Positions 14,572-23,339 are shown, numbered from the stretch's first letter. The stretch is 64,000 nt of DNA from Methyloligella sp. GL2 (GCF_013341275.1 NZ_CP054476.1:1191501-1255500); one strand, 5' to 3'. Made by a program: numbers and translations. The notes: a model not told the origin generated them from the letters alone.

Positions 14572-15903
14572 TCAGGCCCTGATTTCGGCCTGCCGGGCGC
14601 CGTTGTTCGAGCTGCCATGTGAACCACCATGGGACCCGCGACGTGCGCCGGAACGCGGCTTGCCGAATGCTGCAGGCTTCGACCGTCTACGACGGTTGCG
14701 TTTTGGGGCGGCGGGCTTCCCGTTGCCGCCATTGCGGTTGCCGGGTTTGCTGCGCCCTTCATCCTCCAGCGCCTCGGCCGATCCGGATGCAACCGGAACC
14801 TGACGGCGGATGAGTCGCTCGATCGCCCGCAACTGTGCGCGCTCACTATGATCGCAGAATGACACGGCAGCGCCGTCTGCGCCGGCGCGTGCGGTGCGGC
14901 CGATCCGGTGCACATAGCTTTCCGGCTCGTTGGGCAGCTCGTAATTGATCACATGGGAGACGGCCGAGATATCGATGCCGCGGGCGGCGATGTCGGTGGC
15001 GACGAGAACCCGGACCCGGCCGAATTTGAAGTCTTCCAGCGAGCGGATGCGGGCGTTCTGGGATTTGTTGCCGTGCAGGGCCTCCGCCGTCACATCGCCT
15101 TGGCGCAGATGCTTGCAGACCCGATCGGCACTGCGCTTGGTGCGGGTGAAGACGATGACCCGGTCCATGGCGTCGTCGCTCAGCAGCTCGCTGAGGAGCT
15201 GGCTCTTGCCGCGGCTGGAGATGAAATGCACATGCTGGTCGATCCGCTCGACGGCGACGGTCTTGGGCGCCACGTCGACGCGCTCGGGCCGGTCCAGAAG
15301 CTCTTGGGCGAGCTTGGCGATGGCCGGCGGCATGGTGGCGGAGAACAGCAGCGTCTGGCGGTCCTTGCCGCAGGCGGCGGCGATCTTCCGCACATCGCGG
15401 ACGAAGCCCATGTCGAGCATGAGGTCGGCTTCGTCGAGCACCAGAATCTCGACGCTGTCCAGACGCAGATGATTCTGCTGATGGAGATCGAGCAGGCGGC
15501 CCGGCGTGGCGATGAGAATATCGACGCCGCGGGCCAAGGCCTTCACCTGAGGTCCTTGCTTGACGCCGCCGAAGATGGCGGTGGATTTGAGATGCAGATA
15601 GCGGCCATAGGCGCGGACGCGCTCATGGATCTGACGGGCAAGCTCGCGGGTCGGGGCGAGGATCAGAGCTTGCGGCGCCTTGGGCGCGCGCTTGCCCTGA
15701 TAGCCGGCCAGCTTCTGCAGGATCGGCAGGGTGAAGGCCAAGGTCTTGCCGGTGCCGGTCTGGGCGATGCCGAGCAGATCGTGCCCCTCCAGCAGACGGG
15801 GAACCGCCTGAGCCTGAATCGGCGTGGGAGCGGTGTGGTTTTCCGCCTGCAATGCACGGCGGATCGGTTCGGCCAGGCCGAACTCGTCGAATGATTGAAT
15901 CAC
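14572..15903 (-). CDS. rhlE: DEAD-box ATP-dependent RNA helicase, RhlE type
   Basis: 443 residues. The two RecA-like helicase domains span about 1-375. Visible motifs are the Q-motif (PTPIQ, 26-30), motif I AQTGTGKT (47-54), PTREL (84-88), motif II DEAD (157-160), motif III SAT (188-190) and motif VI HRIGRTAR. The final 70 residues are a basic, Gly/Asn/Ser/Arg-rich unstructured tail, as in RhlE and cold-associated DEAD helicases, and probably bind RNA. The enzyme unwinds short RNA duplexes in ribosome assembly or mRNA decay. It starts at 15903 and is followed by a small charged protein gene. The RhlE label rests on length and tail; the close relatives DeaD and SrmB cannot be excluded. Confidence 0.85.
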   Translation of the reverse strand: MIQSFDEFGLAEPIRRALQAENHTAPTPIQAQAVPRLLEGHDLLGIAQTGTGKTLAFTLPILQKLAGYQGKRAPKAPQALILAPTRELARQIHERVRAYGRYLHLKSTAIFGGVKQGPQVKALARGVDILIATPGRLLDLHQQNHLRLDSVEILVLDEADLMLDMGFVRDVRKIAAACGKDRQTLLFSATMPPAIAKLAQELLDRPERVDVAPKTVAVERIDQHVHFISSRGKSQLLSELLSDDAMDRVIVFTRTKRSADRVCKHLRQGDVTAEALHGNKSQNARIRSLEDFKFGRVRVLVATDIAARGIDISAVSHVINYELPNEPESYVHRIGRTARAGADGAAVSFCDHSERAQLRAIERLIRRQVPVASGSAEALEDEGRSKPGNRNGGNGKPAAPKRNRRRRSKPAAFGKPRSGARRGSHGGSHGSSNNGARQAEIRA

Positions 15904-16313
15904 GTTATGTCCTTGTGCGCCGAAGAGGCGGGTCCTTTGTCAAAGGGTCCGGGCCTACGGCTTTAACGCCAACACCTTCGCGCACGAGGGGCAGACGAAT
16001 AAAATTTGCGGAAATTGTCTCGGGATGAAGCGCCGTTAACCGGCTATCCGCTTCGCGCGATCGCGAGCAATTAATGACGGGAAGATGGGCGCTTAGCGCG
16101 ACTCTGTCAAGTTGAGACGTCTTGCGGCGTTAATGCCGGGGGGCGGGGAGTGTTGCACCCGGCCGCCGGATCACCTATGTGGCTCTCGCCGCGCCGAGTC
16201 TACGAGTCTAAAGGTCGGGGTGGACGCGATGCACGCCACGCTATCCGCCAGGCGGCGTGGCGTTCCACCCATCCCCCTAAAGTATCGCGTCCCCGCTAAC
16301 CATCTAGGGTGCC
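15904..16313. other. Long intergenic region between rhlE and an ABC transporter
   Basis: About 410 bp separates two divergent genes. The only clear structure is a hairpin at 16233-16263 (arms ACGCCACG and CGTGGCGT, with CCGCC-A-GGCGG inside), 50 bp before the ABC start codon. Both promoters must be here, but no convincing consensus was seen. Cold-regulated helicase genes often have long leaders, which could explain the rhlE side. Confidence 0.4.
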
Positions 16314-17240
16314 ATGCAGCCCGCCATCTCCGTTTCCGATCTCAGCAAAACCTACGGCTCCGGGTTCCAGGCGCTGAAACATGTCGATCTGGAAATCCAG
16401 TGCGGCGAGATTTTCGCGCTGCTGGGGCCGAACGGCGCCGGCAAGACCACCTTAATCAGCATCATCTGCGGACTGGTCAATCCGAGCTCGGGCCATGTCG
16501 CGGCGCTCGGCCACGACGTGATCACCGATTACCGCGCCGCGCGCCAGCTGATCGGCCTGGTGCCGCAAGAGCTGACCACCGAGGCCTTCGAGACGGTGTG
16601 GGATACGGTCACCTTCAGCCGCGGCCTGTTCGGGCTGGACAAGAACCGGGCCCATATCGAGCGCGTACTGCGCGATCTTTCGCTCTGGGACAAGCGCAAT
16701 ACCAAGATCATGGAGCTCTCCGGCGGTATGAAGCGCCGGGTGCTGATCGCCAAGGCGCTTAGCCACGAGCCGCAGATCCTGTTCCTCGACGAGCCGACGG
16801 CCGGCGTCGACGTGGAGCTGCGCAAGGCGATGTGGGAGGTGGTCCGCTCGCTCCGGGAGAAGGGCGTCACCATCATCCTCACCACCCATTACATCGAAGA
16901 GGCCGAGGAGATGGCCGACCGCATCGGGGTGATCAACAAGGGCGAGATCATCGTGGTGGAGGAGAAGGTCAAACTGATGCGCCAGTTCGGCCAGAAGCGG
17001 CTGGAGCTCTATCTGCAGGAGCCTTTGGATGAGGTGCCGGCGGCGCTCTCCAATTACCATCTGGAGCTTGCTGAGGACGGCAACACGCTGGTCTATCACT
17101 ACGACATTCACAGCAAGCGGACCGGGATCACCGCGCTGCTGCAGGCGCTCGGCGAGGCCGGAGTCCGGTTCAAGGATCTGGATACCAAGCAAAGCTCGCT
17201 GGAAGAGATTTTCGTGAGCTTGGTGCAGGAACCGCAATGA
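16314..17240 (+). CDS. ABC-2 type exporter, ATP-binding subunit
   Basis: 308 residues with a complete nucleotide-binding domain: Walker [10 protein letters not shown] (38-46), Q-loop VPQEL, signature LSGGM, Walker B ILFLDEP with TAGVD, and the H-loop histidine in [17 protein letters not shown]-terminal extension of about 80 residues follows, as in YadG/DrrA-like subunits. The ATG at 16314 is the natural start. The stop overlaps the start of the membrane subunit by 4 bp (ATGA). Such two-gene half-transporters export lipids, polysaccharide precursors or drugs; the substrate here is not evident and no biosynthetic genes flank it. Confidence 0.9.
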   Translation: MQPAISVSDLSKTYGSGFQALKHVDLEIQCGEIFALLGPNGAGKTTLISIICGLVNPSSGHVAALGHDVITDYRAARQLIGLVPQELTTEAFETVWDTVTFSRGLFGLDKNRAHIERVLRDLSLWDKRNTKIMELSGGMKRRVLIAKALSHEPQILFLDEPTAGVDVELRKAMWEVVRSLREKGVTIILTTHYIEEAEEMADRIGVINKGEIIVVEEKVKLMRQFGQKRLELYLQEPLDEVPAALSNYHLELAEDGNTLVYHYDIHSKRTGITALLQALGEAGVRFKDLDTKQSSLEEIFVSLVQEPQ

Positions 17241-18010
17241 GTGCCGCAATGAGTTTCGAATCGATCAAGGCGATCTATATCTTCGAGATGCGGCGTGCCG
17301 GGCGCACCTTGCTGCAGAGCATCATCTCGCCGGTGATCTCCACGGCGCTCTATTTCATCGTGTTCGGGGCGGCGATCGGCGGACGCATCGCCGAGGTCGA
17401 CGGCATCAGCTACGGCGCCTTTATCGTGCCGGGTCTGGTGATGCTGTCGCTGCTGACCCAAAGCGTCAGCAACGCCTCGTTCGGCATCTTCTTCCCGCGC
17501 TTCGCCAAGACGATCTATGAAATCCTCTCCGCGCCGGTCTCCGCGGCCGAGATCGTGTTCGGCTATGTTGGCGCGGCGGCGAGCAAGTCGGTGATCTTGG
17601 GGCTGATCATTTTAGGCACGGCGGCGCTGTTCGTGCCGCTGCAGATCGACCATCCCTTCGTGATGATCCTGTTCCTGGTGCTGACGGCGGTGACGTTCAG
17701 CCTGCTCGGCTTCATCATCGGCATCTGGGCGGACGGGTTCGAGAAGCTGCAATTGGTGCCGCTTCTGATCATCACGCCGCTGACCTTCCTCGGCGGCACG
17801 TTCTATTCCATCGATATGCTGCCGCCGCTCTGGCAGAAGATCACGCTGCTGAACCCGGTGGTCTACCTGGTGAGCGGTTTCCGCTGGAGCTTCTACAGCG
17901 CATCCGATGTGAGCGTGTGGGTGAGCCTCGGCATGACGGCGGTGTTCATGCTCGTCTGCCTGGTCATCATCCATTGGATCTTCAAGACGGGCTACCGCAT
18001 GAAGAGCTAG
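17237..18010 (+). CDS. ABC-2 type exporter, membrane subunit
   Basis: A 257-residue permease with six hydrophobic helices and the ABC-2 membrane family layout: an N-terminal amphipathic stretch, a conserved [15 protein letters not shown] first helix, [16 protein letters not shown] coupling region, and a final [16 protein letters not shown] motif near the fifth helix. It resembles YadH/DrrB-type permeases. It overlaps the ATPase gene by 4 bp, so the subunits are made in step. It ends about 30 bp from the convergent Rrf2 regulator, with no clear terminator between them. Confidence 0.9.
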   Translation: MSAAMSFESIKAIYIFEMRRAGRTLLQSIISPVISTALYFIVFGAAIGGRIAEVDGISYGAFIVPGLVMLSLLTQSVSNASFGIFFPRFAKTIYEILSAPVSAAEIVFGYVGAAASKSVILGLIILGTAALFVPLQIDHPFVMILFLVLTAVTFSLLGFIIGIWADGFEKLQLVPLLIITPLTFLGGTFYSIDMLPPLWQKITLLNPVVYLVSGFRWSFYSASDVSVWVSLGMTAVFMLVCLVIIHWIFKTGYRMKS

Positions 18011-18038
18011 GCACGGACGATGTCTGGCTTATCCGGCT

Positions 18039-18536
18039 TTAGGAAGAGCTCGGGAGACCGGCGCGGCTGGTGCTGCGCTGAGGCCGGTTCTGAAGACCGG
18101 ACAGCAGCTCGAAATCCTGTCCGCCGCCATGCGGGGTGGCGGCCACGAGCTCGTCCAGCGTGTGCTCGTCGAGAACGCTGATGAAGGCTTCCAGGGCTTC
18201 GCCCAAGAGACGGTTGATCAGCGCGGCGGGCTTGATGGCGCAGTCCTGCACGCCACCGCCGGCGCATTCGGCCTCGACATAGGTGGTCTCGGTCGCGCGG
18301 ACGACATCGCCGATATGGATTTCGTCGGCCGGCTTGGCCAGCTGCAGCCCGCCGAGGCGGCCGCGCGTGGAGGTCAAAAAGCCGGCGCGCACCAGGATCG
18401 GAACGATCTTGGCGACGTTATATTCGGTGATTCCGTAGGTCTGCGCGATATCGCTGGTGCGGACGGATTTTCCCTTATTGCGTGCGCAATGGGTCAGAAT
18501 CCGGATCGCGTAGCTTGTTTGCTTGGTCAGTCGCAT
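18039..18536 (-). CDS. Rrf2-family transcriptional regulator
   Basis: 165 residues. An N-terminal winged helix (about 1-75, MRLTKQTSYAIRILTHCA..., with the STRGRLGGLQLAKP wing) is typical of Rrf2 proteins such as NsrR, IscR and RirA. Those proteins usually bind an Fe-S cluster through three cysteines after residue 85; here only two appear in that place (C91, C99, in ECAGGGVQDC), and the expected third is absent. The cluster may use another ligand or be missing, so sensing of iron, NO or redox is uncertain. A palindrome ATTTGC-N14-GCAAAT overlaps the likely -10 region just before its own start (18540-18565), suggesting autoregulation. It converges on the ABC exporter. Confidence 0.85.
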   Translation of the reverse strand: MRLTKQTSYAIRILTHCARNKGKSVRTSDIAQTYGITEYNVAKIVPILVRAGFLTSTRGRLGGLQLAKPADEIHIGDVVRATETTYVEAECAGGGVQDCAIKPAALINRLLGEALEAFISVLDEHTLDELVAATPHGGGQDFELLSGLQNRPQRSTSRAGLPSSS

Positions 18537-18539
18537 ATG

Positions 18540-18565
18540 ATTTGCCTCACGGCCTTATAGCAAAT
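18540..18565 (-). promoter_or_regulatory. Candidate autoregulatory operator of the Rrf2 gene
   Basis: ATTTGC (18540-18545) and GCAAAT (18560-18565) form an inverted repeat 4 bp before the start codon. A TATAAG hexamer, a plausible -10, lies within it on the minus strand. Operator function is inferred from position. Confidence 0.35.
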
Positions 18566-18756
18566 TTCAGCGGGCGGAACAGCAAAAGTCGCAAGAGAGA
18601 TAGCCAGGAATACGGCGAAACTTGCCATCAATTTCGGGGATGCCAAGCCCAAATCACGGTAAACCGCCTTATTCCGCCATGTGGGGATGGGAGGCCGGTT
18701 CGCCAAGGGGCCTGCATAACCTACGGTTGTTTCAATTCCAAGACGGGTAGGGTGCC

Positions 18757-19053
18757 ATGGATGAGAGGCAGATGCCAACGCCGCATATATCGATCAGGTA
18801 CTGCCAGCTTTGCGGCTGGCTTTTGCGGGCGAGCTGGACGGCGCAGGAGCTGCTGACCAGCTTTGCCGACGAGGTCGGCGCGGTGACGCTGATCCCGGAC
18901 CGGACGGGCGGGGTGTTCGATATCCACGCCGACGGCGTGCTGGTCTATTCTCGTAGCAAGGAGGGGCGGTTTCCGGAGATGAAGGAGCTGAAGCAGCTGA
19001 TCCGCGACCAGATCGCTCCGGAGCGGGATCTCGGCCATTCCGACCGGCCCTGA
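18757..19053 (+). CDS. SelW/SelT-like (Rdx family) thioredoxin-fold protein
   Basis: 98 residues. The Rdx family CxxC redox motif is at residues 16-19 (RYCQLCGWLLRASW), followed by the family TGGVFDIHADG strand and the C-terminal FPEMKELKQLIRDQIAPERDLGHSD block. These bacterial relatives of selenoprotein W have Cys where animals use selenocysteine, as here. The role is thought to be thiol redox or glutathione-linked, but the bacterial substrate is unknown. An AGGGT ribosome site precedes the ATG at 18757; an internal ATG at 18772 is an alternative. A run of 15-bp repeats starts at its last sense codon. Confidence 0.85.
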   Translation: MDERQMPTPHISIRYCQLCGWLLRASWTAQELLTSFADEVGAVTLIPDRTGGVFDIHADGVLVYSRSKEGRFPEMKELKQLIRDQIAPERDLGHSDRP

Positions 19054-19107
19054 TCTCCGTGCCGCTGATTTCCTTGCCCCTGATTTCCGTAGCCCTGGCC
19101 TCCGGGC
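19048..19107 (+). repeat. Four degenerate 15-bp tandem repeats
   Basis: Units at 19048-19062, 19063-19077, 19078-19092 and 19093-19107 follow the pattern CCCTGATTTCCGTGC with one to several changes. The first unit contains the last Pro codon and stop of the SelW-like gene, so the array covers its 3' end and the intergenic region. Confidence 0.7.
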
Positions 19108-19188
19108 GTTTGGCTGCTTATACCGGCGGGGAAGCCGGGCGCCGATTCCCCGGCCCGTCCGATTTTCTTGTGCTCTATAGGATCTTCC

Positions 19189-19515
19189 ATGGCGAAACCC
19201 GTCACCGTCGAAATTCCCCATAATCTCGGGCGCGAGGAGGCGCGGCAGCGGTTGCAAAACGGCTTTGCCCAAGTGCGCAATTCCTACGGCGAGAGCTTCT
19301 CGGTGTTGCGGGACGATTGGAGCGGGGATCACCTGGATTTCGAGGCGAACCTGCTCGGCCAGAGCGCGAACGGTACGGTGGATGTGGCCGACGATCATGT
19401 CCGGCTCCAGGTGGCGCTGCCCTGGGTGCTGGCGCTGTTCGCCGAGAAGGCGAAGGACCTGATCCGCCAGGAAGGGCAGCTGATGCTGGAGAAGCCAGCG
19501 CCGACGGAGACGTAA
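19189..19515 (+). CDS. Polyhydroxyalkanoate-system family protein
   Basis: A 108-residue cytoplasmic protein similar to the polyhydroxyalkanoic acid system family (PHA granule-region proteins): it opens with VTVEIPHNLGREEARQRL, has the middle DWSGDHLDFEANLLGQSANG region, and ends with LPWVLALFAEKAKDLIRQEG. These proteins are found near PHA genes or alone; their function is not settled and no pha genes lie in this window. The ATG at 19189 begins the conserved region; a TAGGA ribosome site is nearby. It converges on the GreA-family gene 20 bp away. Confidence 0.8.
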   Translation: MAKPVTVEIPHNLGREEARQRLQNGFAQVRNSYGESFSVLRDDWSGDHLDFEANLLGQSANGTVDVADDHVRLQVALPWVLALFAEKAKDLIRQEGQLMLEKPAPTET

Positions 19516-19535
19516 GCTTCCGTAGCTTCCACCTC

Positions 19536-20000
19536 TCAGTCGATGGCGATGATTTCCACCTCGCCGGGACCGGCGGTGACCAGATCGCCGACGGATTTCC
19601 CCATCAGCCCCTGGGCCAGAGGCGACACGTAAGACAAGGTGCCCTTCGAGGGATCGGCCTCGTCCTCGCCGACGATGGTGAAGACCTGCTGGCGGCCATC
19701 CTCCCGCTCGATGGTGACCTTGCAGCCGAAACGCACCACGTCCTTCTCAGCCGGCGGCTCGGTTACCTGCGCGGCGGCGCGGCGTGCTTTCCAGTAACGG
19801 AGATCGCGATTGATCTTGGCAAGCAGGGGACGGTCGTCCGCGTCAAGAGCTGTGGCATGGGCCTCATGCAACGTCTCCAGCTCTTGCTCGATTAACTCAA
19901 GTCCTCTTGGCGTTACCAGGTTGTTCGAAGAAACGGGCTTATCGGGGAGATCGTCATAAACGTCTCCGCCTTCGTCTTCCTTGGTGAATGCTTTGCTCAT
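19536..20000 (-). CDS. GreA/GreB-family transcript-cleavage or RNA polymerase-binding factor
   Basis: 154 residues. After an acidic N-terminus (KEDEGGDVYDDLPD) comes a helical region (about 28-75, with LIEQELETLHEA and RDLRYWKARRAAA) corresponding to the Gre coiled coil. A C-terminal Gre domain (about 85-154) shows VRFGCKVTIERE, FTIVGEDEADPSKGTLSYVSPLAQGLMGKSVGD and the final EIIAID strand. The coiled coil seems shorter and less regular than in housekeeping GreA, so this is probably a paralogue or GreB-like factor. The ATG at 20000 begins 6 bases after a TATACT -10-like hexamer and has no ribosome site, which suggests a leaderless transcript. The upstream open frame to 20096 is unlikely to be translated. 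Confidence 0.75.
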   Translation of the reverse strand: MSKAFTKEDEGGDVYDDLPDKPVSSNNLVTPRGLELIEQELETLHEAHATALDADDRPLLAKINRDLRYWKARRAAAQVTEPPAEKDVVRFGCKVTIEREDGRQQVFTIVGEDEADPSKGTLSYVSPLAQGLMGKSVGDLVTAGPGEVEIIAID

Positions 20001-20006
20001 TTTCGC

Positions 20007-20012
20007 AGTATA
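20007..20012 (-). promoter_or_regulatory. -10-like element for a leaderless Gre-family mRNA
   Basis: TATACT on the minus strand ends 6 bases before the ATG, the spacing at which transcription would begin at the A of the start codon. The -35 region is poor. Confidence 0.35.
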
Positions 20013-20286
20013 GCACAGGCTTATCGTGAATTTTCGCAGCGGGCGAAAATGGTGTTGTTTTGCACGAATTCTGAGCACTGGTGATAGTTTCGGCAATTGC
20101 TTTTAAAGCCTACAAAAAAGCTAGCATCGTTCCCAAGTAGAGCTATAGCTTTCGCGTAGGTCAAAGCTTGCCCTGATCATATTGGGGGTGCTGAGGCTGA
20201 AAGCGAGGCTCCGGACTACCGGCGGTTTCGGGCGTTTTGTTCCGCAGCCGGCCCGGTGCCTGTAAGCAAAACAATGGGAGAACGCC

Positions 20287-20625
20287 ATGAAGTATATTAT
20301 CGCTATTATTCAGCCGCATCGGCTTCATGCCGTGCACGATGCTCTCGTCGGTATCGGCGTGGAGGGTCTGACGGTCACGGAAGTCCGCGGTGTCGGGCGC
20401 CAGAAGGGTCACACGGAAGTCTATCGCGGTGCCGAGTACCGCGTGGATTACGTGCCGAAGGTGAAGCTGGAGATCGCCGTCGATACGCCGCTTGCCAAGA
20501 AGGTCGTGGATACGATCATCGAGCATGCCAAGACCGGTAAGGTCGGCGACGGCAAGATCTTCGTGCAGAACCTTGAGAGCGTCACGCGGGTCCGCACCGG
20601 CGAGACGGGCGCAGAAGCGCTCTAA
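20287..20625 (+). CDS. PII nitrogen regulatory protein (GlnB/GlnK type)
   Basis: A 112-residue PII protein. The T-loop is intact with the uridylylation site Y51 (RGAEYRVDYVP). R38, Q39 and K40 in GRQKG and K58 are the usual ATP/2-oxoglutarate ligands, and the C-terminal GKVGDGKIFV B-loop is present. PII trimers sense ATP/ADP and 2-oxoglutarate and bind AmtB, NtrB, GlnE and other targets. This copy is not linked to amtB or glnA, the usual companions of glnK and glnB, and differs from them early on (MKYIIAIIQPHRLHAVHDAL), so its target is unclear. Its stop codon overlaps the convergent treY stop by 4 bp. Confidence 0.9.
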   Translation: MKYIIAIIQPHRLHAVHDALVGIGVEGLTVTEVRGVGRQKGHTEVYRGAEYRVDYVPKVKLEIAVDTPLAKKVVDTIIEHAKTGKVGDGKIFVQNLESVTRVRTGETGAEAL

Positions 20626-23339
20626 GCCGGTTCGGCGACCAATAGCGCCACGGGAAACGACGCAAGCAGTTCCGCAAGAAACAGCCCCGAGCCTTCGTCA
20701 GGTATCGTCTCACCGGTCAGGATATTGCGCCAGCTTCGGCCGGCCCAATCCGCGGGAAGGGCGACCTGCGTGTCCCCCCAAGCCTCGGGCGGCACATGCG
20801 GAAGCGTACGATCGCCGATCAGCTTGCGGGCCCGGATCGGCGCCACGGTCAAGACGGCAAGGGAGGGCGTGCTCCGCAGATAGCCGAGCGCGCTCTCCTT
20901 TTCTTTGCCGGCCAGCTCCAGCGGCCGGTATTCCCCTTCTAGAAAGAGCTCGGCATGCTCGCGGCGGAGATTCAGGCCGCGCTGCAGCACGCGCAGCTTG
21001 ATGGCGCCGGTCTGCCAGTCGCCGACCAGGGCGGCGGTGCTCTCCTCGGCGTTGCGCAGCAGCGCCGCTTCGCGCGCCTCGAAATCGACCGGCCGCCGGT
21101 TATCGGGATCGACCAGGCTGAAATCCCAAAGCTCCGCGCCTTGATAGATATCCGGCACGCCCGGCGCGGTGAGCTTGAGCGCAGTCTGGGTGAGGCTGTT
21201 CAGGGCGCCGGCAATTGCGATCGGCTTATGGGTCTCGGCAAAGTCGTCCAGGAAAGCGGCTGAGCGTTCGGGGTCCAGAACGGTGCGGACGAAGTGCTCG
21301 ATGGTCTCTTCGTAAGGGCGGTCCTGGTCGGTCCAGCTGGTCCTCACCTTGGCCTCGCGGATCGCCTTCAGCATGAAGGCTTCCATGCGCTCGGCGAGCT
21401 CCGCCATGGCGCCGGTGTCGGTAGGATCGAGCTTCAAGGGCCAGGCACCGGCCAGCGACTGATAGAATAGCCACTCGTCTTCGGCGGTCGGCGCGCGGAC
21501 GGTCTCGCCGTCTTTGCGGGCATGGGCGTTGATCTCAGCCCAGCGGGAGACGGCATCGGCCCAATCCTCCGCCGCTTCGGAGAGGGCGTAGAGACGGGCG
21601 CGGGCGTCTTCGCCGCGCTTGGTGTCGTGGGTGGAGGTGGTCGAGAGGCCGGAGAGCTGGCGTCTCTCCCGTTCCTTCATGGCGCTATGGAAGGCGGCGA
21701 CGGGGCTTGCGAAAATCTCCGGCGCGCCGCCCACCTCGTTCAAGGCGATCAGCCGGTTATAGCGATAGAACAGCGTGTCTTCGACCGCCTTGGCCATCAG
21801 CGGCCCGGTGGTCTGCTGCAGGCGGGTGACGAAGGTCAGCGCCTCGGCGCGGGCGGCGGGGTCTTCCAGCGCGAGCCGCCAGATGCGGGCGATGAAATCG
21901 ATGGCGAGCTCGTCCTCCACCTCGCGGGAGCGCTTGGCGTCCTCGACCGCCTTGGCGATCAGCGCCTCGTCGGCCGGCTCCGGCCCTTCCACATCGACAT
22001 AGGTGCGGTAGACGGGAAGCACCGCGGCAAGCTCGATGATGGCGCGGCGGAGCGTATCGGGGCCGAAATCCCGGGTGACCAGATCGGCGTCGGCCAGGCG
22101 CAAGGCGAGATGCGTGAGCACGTCCAGCTCGCCGGCGAGATTGCGCACGAAGATGCGGCGCTTGGTTTGCAGCACCAGGCGGGCATAGTCGAGCGGCGCG
22201 CCGGTGAAGGCGTGATAGGCTTCGGTCATCGGCGCTTCGCCTTGCGGGGCGGTGAGCAGCGCGCCGAGGCTGCGGATGAACTCATAGCCGGTGGTGCCGA
22301 GCACCGGCCAATCCTCGCGCAAGCTCTCGTCCTCGCCGAGGATCTTCTCCACCAGCAGGGGGAAGGGGCCGGGCTCCTCCGTCCTCTCGGCGATGGCCTC
22401 CTGCAATTTCTTGAAATAGGCGAGGGGGTCGGAGAGCCCGTCGACATGATCGAGGCGGATACCGTCGGCCAGCCCGTCCGCCACCAGCTCCAGCAGCAGG
22501 CGGTGGGACTCTTCGAACACGCTAGGCTGCTCCATGCGCACCCCAACGAGATCGGCGACCTCGAAGAAGCGGCGATAGGTCAGGGTCTCGCGGGCGGCGC
22601 GCCAATAGGCGAGGCGCCAGACTTGCGCTTCGTGCAGGGCGTGAATGGTCTCGCGGTCGTTCGCGGCCTTGGCGAGCGCCGCCTGCAGCGCCTTAAGCTG
22701 GGCTTCGTCTTCGAGCCGCGCTGCGAGCTCGGTCTTCAGCTCCTTGGTGGTCTCCGGCGTTGCGATGGCGAAGCGATTGGTGAGGTCCTCGAAGCTCTCG
22801 CCGGCACTCGACAGCAGTCCGGCATAGCTCGGCGGGTGCATGGGAAGCTTGAGGCCGTTGACTGCGAAATTGATGCCGCCATTCTCGATATCGAGATCGA
22901 GGCCGAAATCGCCGCGCTCCAGCACGATGCCGTAAGGCGCAGGCAAGGCCGGGATCAGCAGCTTGTCGGCCCGCCAGTCGATATCGAAGGTGCTGGCGTG
23001 GGGGCTCTGGGCACCCCATTCCAGCACATCGCACCACCAGCGATTGAACGGACTGGCCCCCATGTGGTTGGGCACGAAGTCGAGGATCAGCTGCATGGCC
23101 TCGCGGCGGAGTGCGCCGATCAGCCCGGCCAGCCCTTCGCGCCCGCCAAGCGCCGGCTCGATCTCGTTGTAGTCGGCGATGTCGTAGCCGTGGGTGGAGC
23201 CCGGGACGGCGCGGAAGATCGGCGAGGCGTAGAGATGGCTGACGCCGAGACGCGACAGATAGGGCAGCAGTTGGGCGGCGCGGGTGAAACCGATCCCCTG
23301 ACGGAATTGCAGCCGGTAGGTTGCCGTCAGGGGTGCCAT
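20622..23339 (-). CDS. treY: Malto-oligosyltrehalose synthase
   Basis: A 905-residue GH13 enzyme that turns the reducing-end glucose of a malto-oligosaccharide into an alpha,alpha-1,1 (trehalosyl) end, the first step of the TreY-TreZ pathway in the cytoplasm. The N-terminus TYRLQFRQGIGFTRA...YL..LGVSHLYASPIF is diagnostic of TreY. GH13 regions include DFVPNHMG, GIRLDHVDGLSDP (catalytic Asp), LVEKILG.DE (Glu) and STHDTKRGED (third acid). The length is normal for the family. The ATG at 23339 overlaps the malQ stop (TAATG); the longer open frame upstream lies inside malQ. It is the last gene of the six-gene operon and overlaps glnK tail to tail. Confidence 0.95.
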   Translation of the reverse strand: MAPLTATYRLQFRQGIGFTRAAQLLPYLSRLGVSHLYASPIFRAVPGSTHGYDIADYNEIEPALGGREGLAGLIGALRREAMQLILDFVPNHMGASPFNRWWCDVLEWGAQSPHASTFDIDWRADKLLIPALPAPYGIVLERGDFGLDLDIENGGINFAVNGLKLPMHPPSYAGLLSSAGESFEDLTNRFAIATPETTKELKTELAARLEDEAQLKALQAALAKAANDRETIHALHEAQVWRLAYWRAARETLTYRRFFEVADLVGVRMEQPSVFEESHRLLLELVADGLADGIRLDHVDGLSDPLAYFKKLQEAIAERTEEPGPFPLLVEKILGEDESLREDWPVLGTTGYEFIRSLGALLTAPQGEAPMTEAYHAFTGAPLDYARLVLQTKRRIFVRNLAGELDVLTHLALRLADADLVTRDFGPDTLRRAIIELAAVLPVYRTYVDVEGPEPADEALIAKAVEDAKRSREVEDELAIDFIARIWRLALEDPAARAEALTFVTRLQQTTGPLMAKAVEDTLFYRYNRLIALNEVGGAPEIFASPVAAFHSAMKERERRQLSGLSTTSTHDTKRGEDARARLYALSEAAEDWADAVSRWAEINAHARKDGETVRAPTAEDEWLFYQSLAGAWPLKLDPTDTGAMAELAERMEAFMLKAIREAKVRTSWTDQDRPYEETIEHFVRTVLDPERSAAFLDDFAETHKPIAIAGALNSLTQTALKLTAPGVPDIYQGAELWDFSLVDPDNRRPVDFEAREAALLRNAEESTAALVGDWQTGAIKLRVLQRGLNLRREHAELFLEGEYRPLELAGKEKESALGYLRSTPSLAVLTVAPIRARKLIGDRTLPHVPPEAWGDTQVALPADWAGRSWRNILTGETIPDEGSGLFLAELLASFPVALLVAEPA

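Noticed and set aside
20155-20180. Sigma-54-like GG/GC pair before the PII gene
   Set aside because: Spacing between GG and GC is 9 rather than 10 and the flanks do not match the consensus.
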